DNA of 64,000 bases from Branchipolynoe longqiensis. Taxonomy: Eukaryota > Annelida > Polychaeta > Phyllodocida > Polynoidae. The stretch is from NCBI GenBank assembly GCA_030323885.1, contig CM059186.1, forward strand, positions 22,029,849-22,093,848. Direction: 5' to 3'. Below, piece by piece: positions 10,370 to 21,778 of this stretch. The position numbers were made by a program, and so were the translations under genes. Every line of letters starts with the position of its first letter. The stretch's first letter is position 1. Below the pieces are notes generated by a model. That model was not told the origin of the DNA and made no database searches. It was given only the letters and a program-made list of their open reading frames with translations.

Positions 10370-11217
10370 ATTAGTTATCTGCAGTGGAAGACTTACCCAC
10401 TGTTACATATCTGCAGTGGAATACTTTGTCATTGTTACATTTTTGCAGTAGAAGACTTTGCTAGTGTCACCTATCTGCAGTGGAAGACTTCCCTAGTGTC
10501 AGATATCTGCAGCGAAAGACTTTCCTAGTGTTATCTATCTGCAGTGGAAGACTTTGCTAGTGTCATCTATCTGCAAAGGAAGACTCCCCTAGTGCTATCT
10601 ATCTGCAGTGGAAGACTTTTCTAGTGCTATCCATCTGCAGTGGAAGACTTTGCTAGTGTTATCCATCTGCAGTGGAAGACTTTGCTAGTGTCATCTATCT
10701 GCAAAGGAAGACTCCCCTAGTGTCATCTATCTGCAGTGGAAGACTTCCCTAGAGTTATATATTTGCAGTAGAAGACTTTGCTAGTGCTATCTATCTGCAG
10801 TGGAAGACTTTGCTAGTGCTATCCATCTGCAGTGGAAGACTTTCCTAGTGTCATCTATCTGCAAAGGAAGACTCCCCTAGTGTCATGTATCTGCAGTAGA
10901 AGACTCCCCTAGTGTTATCCATCTGCAGTGGAAGACTTTCCTTGTGTCATCTATCTGCAGTGGAAGATTCCCCTAGTGTCATCTATCTGCATTGGAAGAC
11001 TTCCCTAGTGTCACCTATTTGCAGTAGAATACTTTATTAATGTCAAGTATTTGCAGTGGAAGACTTCCCTAGTGTTACCAATCTGCAGTAGAAGACTTTA
11101 CTAGTGTCATCTATCTGCAGTGAAAGACTTCCCTAGGGTCATTTATCTGCAGTGAAAGACTTCCCTAGTGTCACCTATTTGCAGTGGAAGACTTTGCTAG
11201 TGTTATTTATCTGCAGA
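10370..11217. repeat. 32-bp minisatellite, about 26 copies
   Basis: The unit is near CTGCAGTGGAAGACTTTGCT followed by AGTGTCATCTAT. Copies vary at GCAGTGG/GCAAAGG and TTTGCT/TCCCCT. No frame stays open through it. Confidence 0.95.
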
Positions 11218-11534
11218 AAAAAACCACCTTTTGACTGAAAGTTCTCTTTTGAAATGAAGAAGAAAAAGGGCAGCGGTTCAAACACCCCGTACTAAGTCTT
11301 CGGTTTGAGACAGCCAGAAGTCGAACCTCCCTGGACGGAATCTTGTGATTTCCGAATAAAGAGAGTTTATGAATAAAAATAAGTAAAATCTGGCCGTGCC
11401 TTAACATGACAGTCTACACTATGACCTCCCCCCGAGCAACCCTCATTTCCAGACCCCCTCCAGCAACCTCTCGTAGGATAGAATCTAGTATCCATCCAGT
11501 CACCCTTGGCCTCAGTTTATCTACTTGGGTTTTA

Positions 11535-11830
11535 CACCCTGGTAACATCCAAGGGCATTGACTTTTGACAGTGCGCACTCATGGTGACTTTATAATGCTG
11601 CCTCACTGGGAGACTAGGCCACCACACCACCACGATCTGATTTCCTACTCAGTCACAGCTAACCAGCCCATGCCCTATCCTAGTAATGCCAAACACCAGG
11701 CTAGGTACCGATAAGTATAAATTGTGTAAGTCATTGGTTTGACTCATCCGGGATTCTACTTCCTGACCTTTTGCACAGGAAGCCTGCACTTTTACCGATT
11801 TGGCCAACGCTCTCACTTGCAATTCGACAC
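11535..11830 (-). mobile_element. tRNA-derived SINE, family 1, head A, tail 1
   Basis: Minus-strand copy with head words TTGGCCAAATCGGTAAAAGT and CAGGCTTCCTGTGCA, the family body and a decayed tail 1. Confidence 0.75.
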
Positions 11831-11854
11831 TAAAGGTCATGGAAGCTGCCTGTG

Positions 11855-12245
11855 TTTTTACGTCCTAGCAACTATTTATCAGCAGGTTGGTGGCGACTTT
11901 ATAGTGCTGTCACATTGAGACATCTAAGGTCATATCAGGATGGGTACCGACTTGTGACATTGCATACTATTGGTGACTTTATAGTGCTGCCCCACTGAGA
12001 AATCAGGATGCCAACACCATGACCCAATTTCACACACAGTCACATTATCCTGAAACTGAACTAACCAGTCCTTGGATATCTCACTCACATTATCCTGACA
12101 TTGACATTGCCATTGACATTGCTATTGAAATTTCACTGGCAGGCGAGTAGCATACATTTTGAAGCTCTTTAGTTTGACTCGGCAAGGGATCAAACCCGAC
12201 ACATGCCGCATGGGAAGCTGACACTTTAACCACCGGACCATCCAA
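11855..12245 (-). mobile_element. SINE family 1 fragments, overlapping
   Basis: Partial minus-strand copies. Tail 1 words lie near 11858 and 11930, body words such as GTGACTTTATAGTGCTGC near 11975 (+ strand reading), and a tRNA-like head near 12175-12245. Confidence 0.55.
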
Positions 12246-12452
12246 AGCTGGGCTAAACCCAGTTGGCCTTCTTTTTTGTTTTCTTTAATGGGAGCTTATG
12301 AGCCGATGTGGAATCTGAGCTGGGTGGAATCTTATCAAAGTAAAAATGTTTTTAAACCTCATGCCAACAAACAAGTAAAGTGGAACTGCAACTGGAGAAG
12401 ATGCACGGTGTCTAGACGATGAGTGAGGGGTGGGGGGGGGGGGGAGGTTGGC

Positions 12453-12688
12453 AGTAGATGGGAGAGGGACATCAGTTTATTATTGGATTTACCTGATACC
12501 TTTTTATTTCTAGTTTTCAAATTTACCAGAGTAGATGGGAGAGGGACATCAGTTTATTATTGGATTTAGCTGATACCTTTTTATTTCTAGCTTTCAAATT
12601 TACCGGAGTAGATGGGAGAGGGACATCAGTTTATTATTGGATTTAGCTGATACCTTTTTATTTCTAGCTTTCCAATTTACCGGAGTAA
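12453..12688. repeat. 77-bp unit, three tandem copies
   Basis: Copies start AGTAGATGGGAGAGGGACAT at 12453, 12530 and 12607 and differ at only a few positions, for example TTTACC/TTTAGC and TAGTTTT/TAGCTTT. It looks like a recent tandem duplication. Confidence 0.9.
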
Positions 12689-12964
12689 CAAACACATGTA
12701 GACATTTCCAGGACTTGACTTTGTTTGGGCGAAAGGGGATCATCAGGACCAGCATTATAATCAAAACCATACAGTTACACATAGTTCCATTGGGTGCCAA
12801 TTTGTGACCAGGTTGGAGAGCTTACCTCGTTTTACTTATAGCTATCTATGGTGGTCATTTGACCCCCGATTCAATTACCAGGGTCGAATTTTATATAGGA
12901 TTAATTTGCAGTTTGACAAATCTGGTTGTGGCGCACTGCGATTTTGGGAGTTTTCATAGTGGTA

Positions 12965-13290
12965 TATATATATATTTTTTTTTTTCTTGAAGATTTATAC
13001 TGCCTATCATGGATAAGCCTGAATAGGCTTGTTTTCACCATTAGACAGTATGTCGATAGAAAGCCCGAGCCTACACCTTTACCGACCCAAGGGATTTTAA
13101 ACCTCCCACACCACATAGACATGGTATGAGAGCAACTGGCCTTTGATGACGCTGTAAGTTATACACAGCGGTGGAAATCCAAATTGGCAGAGGTGAGGGC
13201 ACAGGGAATCGAACCACTGACCTTCAGATTAGGAGTCCGCCCTAGAAAAAGGTCAGACACTCTAACCACTCCGCAACAGAGAACACCACA
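12965..13290 (-). mobile_element. tRNA-derived SINE, family L, tail 3
   Basis: Same layout as 7185-7490: head with the long variable arm at 13195-13290, body with the GGAGGTT word, and tail 3 (CTTCAAGAAAAAAAA). Confidence 0.85.
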
Positions 13291-13344
13291 ATATCACTAT
13301 AAAGCAAAAGATTATGTCTAAATACCTGAATATACAGTGATAGT

Positions 13345-13640
13345 GCACATTGATGGTGGCTTTATAGTGATACCGCATTGAGATGCCATCTACCTGCACT
13401 GGGATGCCATCCCGACTGATTGTCGCATTATTATCGCATTATTATCCTGACACTGAGACACTCAGTCGTTGTTCTATCCTACTGAATTTGAGTGTCGGGC
13501 TAGGTGGCGGCAAGTATCAAGGTTAGCACTAGGTGGTAGCGACAGCAAGTATCAGGTTTGTGAGTTGGCTTGACTCAGCTGGGATTGGCTTACCTGACCT
13601 GAGGATATCTTCGCTGACCTACTGCTACGCGGGAAGCAGG
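13345..13640 (-). mobile_element. decayed SINE family 1 copy
   Basis: Body words in minus orientation (GGTGGCTTTATAGTGATACC, TTATCCTGACACTGAGACAC) with internal rearrangement. Confidence 0.55.
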
Positions 13641-13724
13641 TGTTCTCTTCACCTTGCCATCTGAGCTGATGCTTGCAGGCTGTGCTACTAATACTACTGG
13701 ACCATGTGTTCCTTCAAATGCAGT

Positions 13725-14095
13725 GGCCAAGGTGGTAGAGCGCAGGCTTCCCGTGTGGAAGGACAGGAGTTCCAATCGCGGTCGAGTCAAACCAATAACT
13801 TATCAAATTTACACTTGTCATCGGGAATTCCAATCCTGGTCGAATCAAACCAATAACTTATGAAAAATGTATACTTGTCGCTACCTAGCCTGGTGTTTGG
13901 CATTACTATGATAGGGCAAGGACTGGTTAGCTCAGTTTCAGGATAATGTGACTGTGTGGGAAATTGGGTCATGGTGTTGGCAGCCTGATTTCTCAGTGGG
14001 GCAGCACTATAAAGTCACCAATAGTACACAATGTCACAAGTCGGTACCCATCCTGATCTGACCTTAGATGTTGCCAGGACGTAAAACTCTAACAA
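13725..14095 (+). mobile_element. tRNA-derived SINE, family 1, head A, tail 1
   Basis: Head GGCCAAGGTGGTAGAGCGCA then GGCTTCCCGTGTGGAAGGAC. A head-body segment of about 60 bases is duplicated at 13768-13870. Tail 1 ends in ACGTAAAACTCTAACAACCA. Confidence 0.85.
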
Positions 14096-14109
14096 CCAAT
14101 CAATTTTGA

Positions 14110-14372
14110 ATAAAAACAGCCAACTTTAGATATATTTGAAGTGAAAACATGGGAAATAATTTTGGTGTGCACACCGAAATGCTGGACATTATGAGCTTGT
14201 GTGGCTTGCAGCATTGGTTCTATTAAATTGACGTAATATTCCTTCCACGCAGGAATATATGCTTAATAAGTGCGTCAGTATATAAGCTGAATATATAGGA
14301 TCAAATATAGGAAATAGTTTTGGTTTAGAAAAAGTTATGGTTTCATGAGTTTATGTAACTTTAAGGTGGCAG
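14110..14372 (-). mobile_element. divergent TTAA-type MITE copy
   Basis: Shares TATTTGAAGTG, TAATAAGTGC and GTTTTGGTTT with the main TTAA MITE family but lacks one end. It belongs to a subfamily carrying GCACACCGAAAT, also seen at 47075-47433. Confidence 0.5.
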
Positions 14373-14455
14373 TAGTAACATGACCAACACAACTTTACTA
14401 ATTCGCAATTACCATGATCAACTGTGACTAGTGATACTTTACATAGCTTAAAGCG

Positions 14456-14855
14456 AAGATTCCTTATACGTTGTATGCGGCATGCGAATGCGAATGAGGC
14501 AACAAATCGAAAAGCATGTAAATGAATAGTGCTGCTTCCATACGTCCGAATGCGAATACAAACGGGAATGCGAATGCGGCAAATGGATCAACCCATGGAC
14601 CGATCGGTGCGAATGCGAATGCGAATACTGCTGCATTTGGCATAGAAAACAATAGTAACTTTGATCTTCCTTCACAAATTTGGAGGAAAAACCCCCAAAA
14701 ATGTCATGGGTAACTTTTTTGGCTTGTTTTTTTGTTTAACCATATCCCAGCACAAAAAGTAAACATCGGCTATTGGGGGTTGGCATATATCTATTCCGCA
14801 TATACCACATTCGCATTCGCATGCCGCATGCCACATACCGCATATAAGGAATCTT
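14456..14855. mobile_element. TIR element AAGATTCCTTATA with GCGAAT repeats
   Basis: Left end AAGATTCCTTATACG and right end CATATAAGGAATCTT are inverted. Subterminal GCATGCGAATGCGAATG on the left mirrors CATTCGCATTCGCATGC on the right. The interior has more GCGAAT units, giving an Asn-Ala-rich frame that is an artefact. Confidence 0.75.
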
Positions 14856-14858
14856 AGC

Positions 14859-15183
14859 TTAAAGCTGCATAGTCCGATGAAGCATCAACTTTTGAAACCA
14901 AAACAATTATCTAGAGTTGATTCTATATATCTAACTTAGATACTGAGGCACTTATTAAACACTTGTCGCCACTATAAGAAGGAATACTGAGACAGTTTAA
15001 TAGAAGCTGTTGCTGCCGAAGCCTATCGTGTCAGAGTTTTGGCGTGCTTGCCAGAACTAAGTTGACACATTTGCACTTCAAATCTCTCAAAACTTAGCCA
15101 TCTAAAATAAACGTTACTTCAAGCTAAAATAAGGTAGATTGTAACAATCAATTTAATGTATTTATTGGACTATGCAACTTTAA
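14859..15183 (+). mobile_element. TTAA-type MITE (TGCATAGTCCGATG family)
   Basis: Starts TTAAAGCTGCATAGTCCGAT and ends GGACTATGCAACTTTAA, with TTAA at both borders. It abuts the AAGATTCC element. Non-coding. Confidence 0.85.
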
Positions 15184-15890
15184 AGCAACATATTCTCTGG
15201 GAGTTCCTTACGGCTCAACTCTGGTCTGAGGGTCTTTGTGGTCACGTGGTGGCTAATTGTGTTATTCAGCCCTAATGACGTCATTAGTTGATTGATTGAT
15301 TGATTGATTGGTGGTTGCTTTACGCCGTGTCGGCAGCATAGGCCATATTCACGGCGAGAATATGGCCTATGCCATTAGTTGTTTAGAGTGATGCCGATCA
15401 TGGAATACTTACAGTCTTGGACAGTACTGCAAACCCCATCACTTCAAGTGAATTTGAAACCTTTTGATATTGCCTTATATTTCATAACTATGTTAAGTTA
15501 GGTTAATCATTTACTTCCATTTGTGACGTCACAAATCTAATAATAAATAGCCATATGGTACTCAGGATTGATAGGTCAACAATACATGATTTCCACGATG
15601 CATGCGCAGAGGATAATCCAGACTGGACTTGTAGGTCACAGTATCTGTTGAGAGGCAATTGAGGCTCTGTAAACACTGGCTTCATATTGAGCAACTGACA
15701 CAGTCTTTTCGGCACAAATGTGTATTTATAGAGAAAACATACTTACCATTTTTAAATCATTTTTGATAATTATAGCTGTATCCTATTGATTGATTGATTG
15801 ATTGATTGATTGAAAAGCTTGATCGTCAGTGTAAAACAACACAGTGATACACTGTCGACCCACATCACAAGTGTCGTTTCCTATCACCAG
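15184..15890. other. AT-rich stretch with two (TGAT)n runs
   Basis: TGAT runs lie near 15290-15311 and 15787-15811, and the hairpin above lies between them. No gene is supported. Confidence 0.5.
15336..15372. repeat. perfect 15-bp hairpin
   Basis: GCATAGGCCATATTC at 15336-15350 is exactly inverted at 15358-15372, with a 7-base loop ACGGCGA. It follows a (TGAT)n run at about 15290-15311. It may be the remnant of a foldback element. Confidence 0.8.
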
Positions 15891-16018
15891 GGGCCGTATG
15901 CATGACGCGGTGTTAGCGAGCCAAAACTGGTTTTGGCCGGGAAAACTCAGTACGCAAGGAGTGGTGTTAGCGCAAACACACCGAGTGTAAGCTAACATCG
16001 CATCGTGAATATGGGCCC
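15891..16018. mobile_element. small foldback MITE GGGCCGTAT
   Basis: Left arm GGGCCGTATGCATGACGCGG and right arm GCATCGTGAATATGGGCCC form an imperfect terminal inverted repeat of about 28 bases including GTGTTAGC/GCTAACAT. Total length 128 bases. Confidence 0.7.
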
Positions 16019-16089
16019 AGGTGTTGTACTAGTCAAGAAAATCGTGAATTCATCTATACAGTGAATGAGCTTAGGCGACTATTACACGA

Positions 16090-16245
16090 GCGGTGGCAGG
16101 TGGCGCCACTGTCGGAGCTGAGGTTGAGTAGGCTGAAGCAGTAGATGATTAGCCCAGGGTCCAGCACCCAATGACTGAGAGGGGAGCTGAGGAGCTGGAG
16201 GGGGGGGATTCTGGGATATTATATGCATATAATTCTTATACAGCA
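16090..16245 (+). repeat. dispersed repeat, partner of 2390-2545
   Basis: Shares GCAGTAGATGA and ATAATTCTTATACAG in the same order with 2390-2545. Confidence 0.6.
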
Positions 16246-16568
16246 TAGGTATGTGTGTATATCACTATATGTATGTATGTATATATGTATGTTTAGATGC
16301 ATATATGTGTCTATGCAAGAAAACAAAATGGCGTACTACAAACCCCATCACTTAAAGTAAATTAAAACCTTTTGACGTTGTCTCATATTTTCGAACCTAT
16401 GTAAATTAATTGTGACGTCACAACACTACCAATAATTTGCCATAGGGTACTTAGAATATAATTATATACGTGTGTATATGTATATGTACTATAATTTCTA
16501 TAATTTATTTTGTGGATATCAATAATGGCGGTCCCTTAATGTTTCTCTTTAACCACTCTCTTACCACC

Positions 16569-16925
16569 TTAAAGCTTCATAGTCCGATGAAATATAAAAT
16601 TTTCAAAACCAAACCAATTATCTAGGTTTTATTTTACATATCAACCTTAGATACTGATCCACTTATTAAGCATTTGTTTCTGCGTAGAAGGGAATACTGA
16701 ATCAATTTAACAGAACCTGTTACTACAGAAGTCTATGGTGTCAGAGTTTTGGCAAGCTTGCCAAAACTAATTTTCCATGTTTGCACTCAAAATATCTGAA
16801 AAGTTTATCACTTAAAATAAAAGTAAATTTGAACTAATGGAAAGTAGATACTAGTGATCGATCTAATATATTTATCTCAGAAAAAAAATACAGAAATTCA
16901 AAACCATCGGACTTTGCAACTTTAA
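16569..16925 (+). mobile_element. TTAA-type MITE
   Basis: Bordered by TTAA, with AGCTTCATAGTCCGATG at the left and CATCGGACTTTGCAACTTTAA-like inverted right end (one mismatch). Confidence 0.85.
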
Positions 16926-17004
16926 CTTCCGTGTTATTTACTGCAGAGCGGACATTCTCTTCTCCCCTGCCTCCTATATGCAGTGAGTCAAGTGTCACTC
17001 TGCT

Positions 17005-17110
17005 CACTTATATGTGTGTAAATATGTATGTATATGTATATATGTATGCATATATGTATGTATACATGTGTGTATATATGCATATGTATGTGTATATGTA
17101 TATGCATGCA
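17005..17110. repeat. (TATG)n-type microsatellite
   Basis: Alternating TATGTATATGTATGCATA sequence, about 105 bases. Confidence 0.85.
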
Positions 17111-17214
17111 TGAAAACAAAATGGCGTTCTTTGCGGGACCAGCATTGACAGAAGTTGTGATGAGTAGGTAAGCCAGGTCTGGGTGAATGTTGGTGAAGTG
17201 AGAAAGTGTGTTGG

Positions 17215-17420
17215 CACGGGGAAGAGGGAGCGGGGGAGGGAGGAGGAGACTGAGGGGAGGCTGGCGGGTGGAGTTTGCCGGGGGGGGGGGGGGCGGGGGT
17301 GTGCTCGGTGCAAGAGGCGAGTGTCAGAAGGACTGCTCAGCTCGTTACATGCGCATTGGACCTGTTGAGTTTGCAGTGCTATTTATAACCACAAAGGCCA
17401 GTCTGTGACCCCCAACTTCC
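17215..17420 (+). promoter_or_regulatory. GC-rich block with a MEF2-type site
   Basis: A GA/G-rich then GC-rich island (G14 at 17280-17293) is followed by CTATTTATAA at 17379-17388, which fits the MEF2 consensus YTAWWWWTAR exactly and could also serve as a TATA box. It lies 4.4 kb upstream of the light chain start codon. A role as a muscle enhancer or alternative promoter is inference. Confidence 0.3.
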
Positions 17421-17789
17421 GCTCCCACACCCACCCACAACACTCACTCCCACATTTCCTATCCTAGATATATAAAAAAAATGTGCCAATCATATCCTCG
17501 CGCACACAGACACACATCTTCCCACATGGGAGAAAAAATGTTCCTCTACTGCTTTTTGGGGAGCAGGATGTGGCCATGACACATAGTGGGCGTGCCTTGG
17601 AGGCGGGGTGAGGGGCGTGGCAGGGGCGTAGGAACTGGTAGTGTGTGGAGCATGCGCGAAAGAATTATGCTAAGCGCAGGCCCCTGGAGTTTAATAGCCT
17701 AGCTCTACGATTATGAATTCACCCCACCCCCCAACCCCTGTATGTCCATTAAATAGGTAATTTTATCTTTCTTTTTTTTGTCCATTAGT

Positions 17790-18085
17790 TGTTTAAGCAG
17801 AGGAAATTTCAGTCATAGACAACTGGTCTTCCTCATTCCACTGCTGGTCAATAGAAAGCCTGAGCCTACACTTTTACCAACCCAAGGGATTTTTAACCTC
17901 CCACACCACATAGACATGGTATGAGAGCAACCGGCCTTTGATGATGCTGTACGTTATACACAGCGGTGGAAATCCAAATTGGCAGAGCTGGGGGCACGGG
18001 GAATTGAACCGCCGACACTCAGATTAGGAGTCTGACCTAGAAAAAAGTCAAACACTCTAACCACTCTGCCACAGAGAACGCCACT
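17790..18085 (-). mobile_element. tRNA-derived SINE, family L, tail 2
   Basis: Head GTTCTCTGTGGCAGAGTGG on the minus strand and the family L body, but with tail 2 (CAGTGGAATGAGGAAGACCA then GTTGTCTATGACTGAAATTT) instead of tail 3. Confidence 0.85.
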
Positions 18086-18107
18086 TATTATTAGGTATAT
18101 TAGTTGA

Positions 18108-18471
18108 TTAAAGTTGCATGGTCCGATGGTTCCAAGTTTCTGTCATTTTTTCTCTGAGATAAATACATTAAATTGAAGGTTACAATCTACCTTACTTTAG
18201 TTTGAAGTAACTTTTATTTTAGATGGCTAAGTTTTGAGATATTTGAAGTGCAAATATGTAGAATTAGTTTTGGCAAGCACGCCAACACTCTGACATCATA
18301 GGCTTCAGCAGTAACAGGTTCTGTTAAACTGTCTCAGTATTCCCTTTTAGTTTTATAAAGCAACACATGCTTAATAAGTGCCTCAGTGTCTAAGTTAGAT
18401 ATGTAGAATCAAATCTAGATAACAGTTTTGGTTTTGAAAATGTGATGTTACATCGGACTATGCAGATTTAA
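18108..18471 (-). mobile_element. TTAA-type MITE
   Basis: Reverse-oriented copy with borders TTAAAGTTGCATGGTCCGAT and GGACTATGCAGATTTAA. It lies between two SINE copies. Confidence 0.85.
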
Positions 18472-18477
18472 GCGATG

Positions 18478-18685
18478 GACATTTCAATCGTGGATAACTG
18501 GTCTTCTTTATCCCACTGTTCTATACCCTATCCTAGTAATGCCGAACGCCAGGCTAGGTAGTGACAATTATCAATGTTGTCATTGGTTTGACTTGGCCAG
18601 GGTTCGAACCTGGGGGTTCGGATCGCTCAACCTACTAAAACGGGAGACGGACTCTCAACTCATTCTGCCATCCCATCTGGTATTG
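18478..18685 (-). mobile_element. tRNA-derived SINE, family 1, head B, tail 2
   Basis: Minus-strand head GGATGGCAGAATGAGTTGAG, B box GGTTCGAACC and tail 2 (AAGAAGACCAGTTATCCACG). Confidence 0.8.
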
Positions 18686-18865
18686 GATTTAACACGCATA
18701 TTAATATGATTAGTTGGTAGTATTTTACATTGTACTTAGATAATTGTCCGTAGAAGATAAACTAAATTGTAAATAGTGGTGGAGGGGGGGGGGGGGCACC
18801 CCGGAGATTATGTTTTGAGGGCGTAGTTCTTATCATGACAACATGCATGTTTATTTTTTTTAAGT

Positions 18866-19528
18866 GAAAACTAATCTCAAGCTTAATAAAAGTGAATCTT
18901 TTATGACAACTAATCTCAAGCTTAATAACGGTGAATCTTGTATGAAAACTAATATCAAGCTTAATAATGGTGAATCTTGTATGAAAACTAATCTCAAACT
19001 TAATAACGGTAAATCTTGTATGAAAACTAATCTCAAACTTAATAACGGTGAATCTTGTATGAACACTAATCTCAAGCTTAATAACAGTGAATCTTGTATG
19101 AAAACTAATCTCAAGCTCAATAACGGTGAATCTTGTATGAACACTAATCTCAACCTTAATAAAGGTGAATCTTGTATGAAAACTAATCTCAAGCTTAATA
19201 ATGGTGAATCTTGTATGAAAACTAATCTCAAGCTTAATAAAGGTGAATCTTGTATGAAAACTAATCTCAAGCTTAATAACGGTGAATCTTGTATGAAAAC
19301 TAATCTCAAACTTAATAACGGTGAATCTTGTATGAAAACTAATCTCAAACTTAATAACGGTGAATCTTGTATGAACACTAATCTCAAGCTTAATAACGGT
19401 GAATCTTGTTGAAAACTAATCTCAAACTTAATAATGGTGAATCTTGTATGAAAACTAATCTCAAGCTTAATAAGGGTGAATCTTGTATGAAAACTAATCT
19501 CAAGCTTAATAATGATGAATCTTGAAGG
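18866..19528. repeat. 39-bp minisatellite, 17 copies, open on both strands
   Basis: The unit AAAACTAATCTCAAGCTTAA plus TAACGGTGAATCTTGTATG is 39 bases, so it stays in frame. It reads MKTNLKLNNGESC repeatedly on + and SLRLVFIQDSPLL on -. A one-base deletion near 19409 breaks the + frame. It sits in intron 1 of the light chain gene and is most simply a non-coding array. Confidence 0.9.
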
Positions 19529-19969
19529 TATCCTTTTAGGTCGTTACTGGGGTCACACTGTTTTACACAAATTATTAGAGAAATTGCATTATCATGAGCT
19601 ATGATGCTAATGTTATATAATGCTAACACCTTGAATATATAACAATATAACATATAGTCTGTGTGGGGGGAAACTGTTGACAGAAGGTGTGGACGTGGCA
19701 TGGGTTCTATTTTAAATAATGTAGCCAACTGCTTCTAGAAGTCACTCATAGGTGGTAGCATTAAATACTGCACAATAAAAATAGGCCCACCGAAGAAAAA
19801 TTAAACAAAATCAGCTGGCTTGGATTAAAATACCCCATCCCGAGAGCACTGCGATAAATGTAGATGAATCTCTCTCCACTCCGACCACCTCCGCCCCATT
19901 GGACATCTGCCCACACACCCGCCTCTCCCCCCCCCCCCCCGCCCCCCACTCCCTCTCCTCTTCACACAC

Positions 19970-20258
19970 AAACCTGGTCGGGAGTTCGGTTCCCGGTCAA
20001 GTGAAACCAATGACTTTAAAATTGATACTCGTCGCTTCCTAGCCTGGCGCTCAGCATTAATAGGATAGGGCAAAGACTGGTTAGTTCAGTGTCAGGATAA
20101 TGTGACTGAGTAGGATATCGGGTCATGGTATGAGTGGCCTGATTTCCCAGTGGGGCAGCACTATAAAGTCACCATGAGTGTGCACTGTCAGTGTCACAAG
20201 TCGGTGCCCATCCTGATATGACCTTAGATGTTGCCAGGACGTAAAACTCCAACAACCA
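19970..20258 (+). mobile_element. tRNA-derived SINE, family 1, tail 1
   Basis: The head is truncated at the B-box region. The body has GTGTCAGGATAATGTGACTG and tail 1 has GACCTTAGATGTTGCCAGGA. Confidence 0.8.
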
Positions 20259-20568
20259 ACCCCTCCACACCCCCCACACACACCACCACCACCATCACCG
20301 CCACCCACCACCACAACCTGCGGCAGCCGGTGTTATTTCCGCATGTACCCGTACCTGAGCTGCTCGGCTCGCCCGGTTCCTGGGCGAGCGCCCACCTCGG
20401 TTCTCTCCATACCTCTGCTATCTTTAGGTACCGCCAGTACCACCAGCACCACCAGCACCACCACCACAACCAGCACCACCACCACCACCACCACCGCCCA
20501 ATTACTACAACCCCCTCTTCCGTCCGGAGGCAGTCCCGCCTCAGCGTAGCGTGTGCCAATGCCGCCGT

Positions 20569-20599
<31 letters not shown>

Positions 20600-20800
20600 C
20601 GCATTGGCTTGAACAGACTGTACATGTACGACTAGTCGTAGCTCTTTGTGCAGCAGCACCGCTTCACACCGCCCACGCTTCCGCATCCGCCCATCACCCG
20701 CAACCCCTCCAATCCACACCCCACCGCGACACTGCCACCAATGTCCTACACCATCTTCAGTTTCTCCTATTCCTAACAGTAACATGCTTATTATGATTAG
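20259..20800. repeat. CAC-rich region with a 31-base G tract
   Basis: CCACCA-rich runs at about 20265-20320 and 20430-20500 and an uninterrupted G31 at 20569-20599. GC-rich between them. CTTTAG|GTACCG near 20426 could be a donor, but no promoter elements are clear. Open frames here are compositional. Confidence 0.7.
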
Positions 20801-20809
20801 TTGGTTCGT

Positions 20810-21250
20810 TGTTGGGAGTTTTACATCCTGGCAACATCTGAGGTTATATCAGGATGGGTACAGAATTGTGACAGTGCACTCTCATGGTGACTTTATAGTG
20901 CTGCCCCACTGGGAAATCGGGCTGCCGGCAACATGTCCCAATATCCCACTCAGTCACATTATCCTGACACTGAGCTAATTAGTCCTTGCACTATCTATTA
21001 ATGGCGAGCGCTAAGCTCTATGGTCATATCAGGATGGGTACCAACTTCTGACAGTGCACACTCATGGCAACTTTATAGTGCTGCCCCACTGGGACACCAG
21101 ACCACCAGCACCATGACCTGATATCCCACTCAGTCACATTATCCTAACACTGAGCCAACCAGTCCTTGCCCTATTCTAATAATGCCAAACATCAGGCTAG
21201 AAATCGACAAGTATCAATTTTTAAGTCAATGGTTTGACTCGACCAGTCCA
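20810..21250 (-). mobile_element. two SINE family 1 copies in tandem
   Basis: Minus-strand copies at about 20810-20995 and 21025-21250, each with tail 1 next to GTGACAGTGCACTCTCATGG- or ACAGTGCACACTCATGGCAA-type body starts. The second retains the TTGATACTTGTCG core. Confidence 0.75.
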
Positions 21251-21394
21251 CCAGTCCTTCATGACAGCTTCAGCTTACACGTCAGAATGTGGAGGGAGGC
21301 GGTGAATACACACACACAAAGTGGCATTTTTTCTCATGTAATTTTGTACTCCGACAACCAACCAACATAAGTAGTTTTGGTGGGTTTTTTTTGT

Positions 21395-21560
21395 GACAAG
21401 TTTTTTATTCTGCCCATAATGTATAAGCTCCCGTGAGGGTGCTTGTTTTCAATGCTGGACAGCTGTGATACTGGATTGGTCTGGTCCCCCACTCAGGAGT
21501 GTTTACTGATCTTTCTCGGTCGGTTAGTAGTTTTTATATTAGTTTTTTTGAATTTTCAAA
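21395..21560 (+). mobile_element. SINE family D body fragment
   Basis: Contains TTTATTCTGCCCATAATGTA, GGGTGCTTGTTTTCAATGCT and GGACAGCTGT, shared with 23115-23330, 47455-47640 and 60380-60665. Confidence 0.65.
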
Positions 21561-21762
21561 GTTTTTTCCTAACCTGTATATGATAACTTAGCCTACTATG
21601 TACATCTACCCAGATGACATACAGGCTTGTGGGAGAGGTGTTTTCCCTGGTAATAGCCTATAGCATTAGCTTTTTATTTGCTATCGATGGTAAAACAGCT
21701 CCCATCGACGCCAAGTGCTCTCTACCTTGACTTAACTTCTGTCTTTTCTTTGTATGTTGCAG

Positions 21763-21778
21763 AATCACAATGGGTGAG
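21763..21778 (+). CDS. MRLC: myosin light chain exon with start codon
   Basis: The acceptor follows a pyrimidine-rich tract (TTCTTTGTATGTTGCAG). The exon carries AATCACA, then ATGGGTGAG (Met-Gly-Glu, 21770-21778), then donor GTAAGT. A 16-base exon bounded by an acceptor implies an upstream non-coding exon. Phase 0. Confidence 0.85.

Noticed and set aside
14522..14713. Asn/Ala-rich small frame
   Set aside because: Produced by GCGAAT repeats inside a TIR element.
20224..20785. Val/Trp-rich and Pro-rich frames near 20.5 kb
   Set aside because: Caused by CCACCA repeats and the G31 tract.
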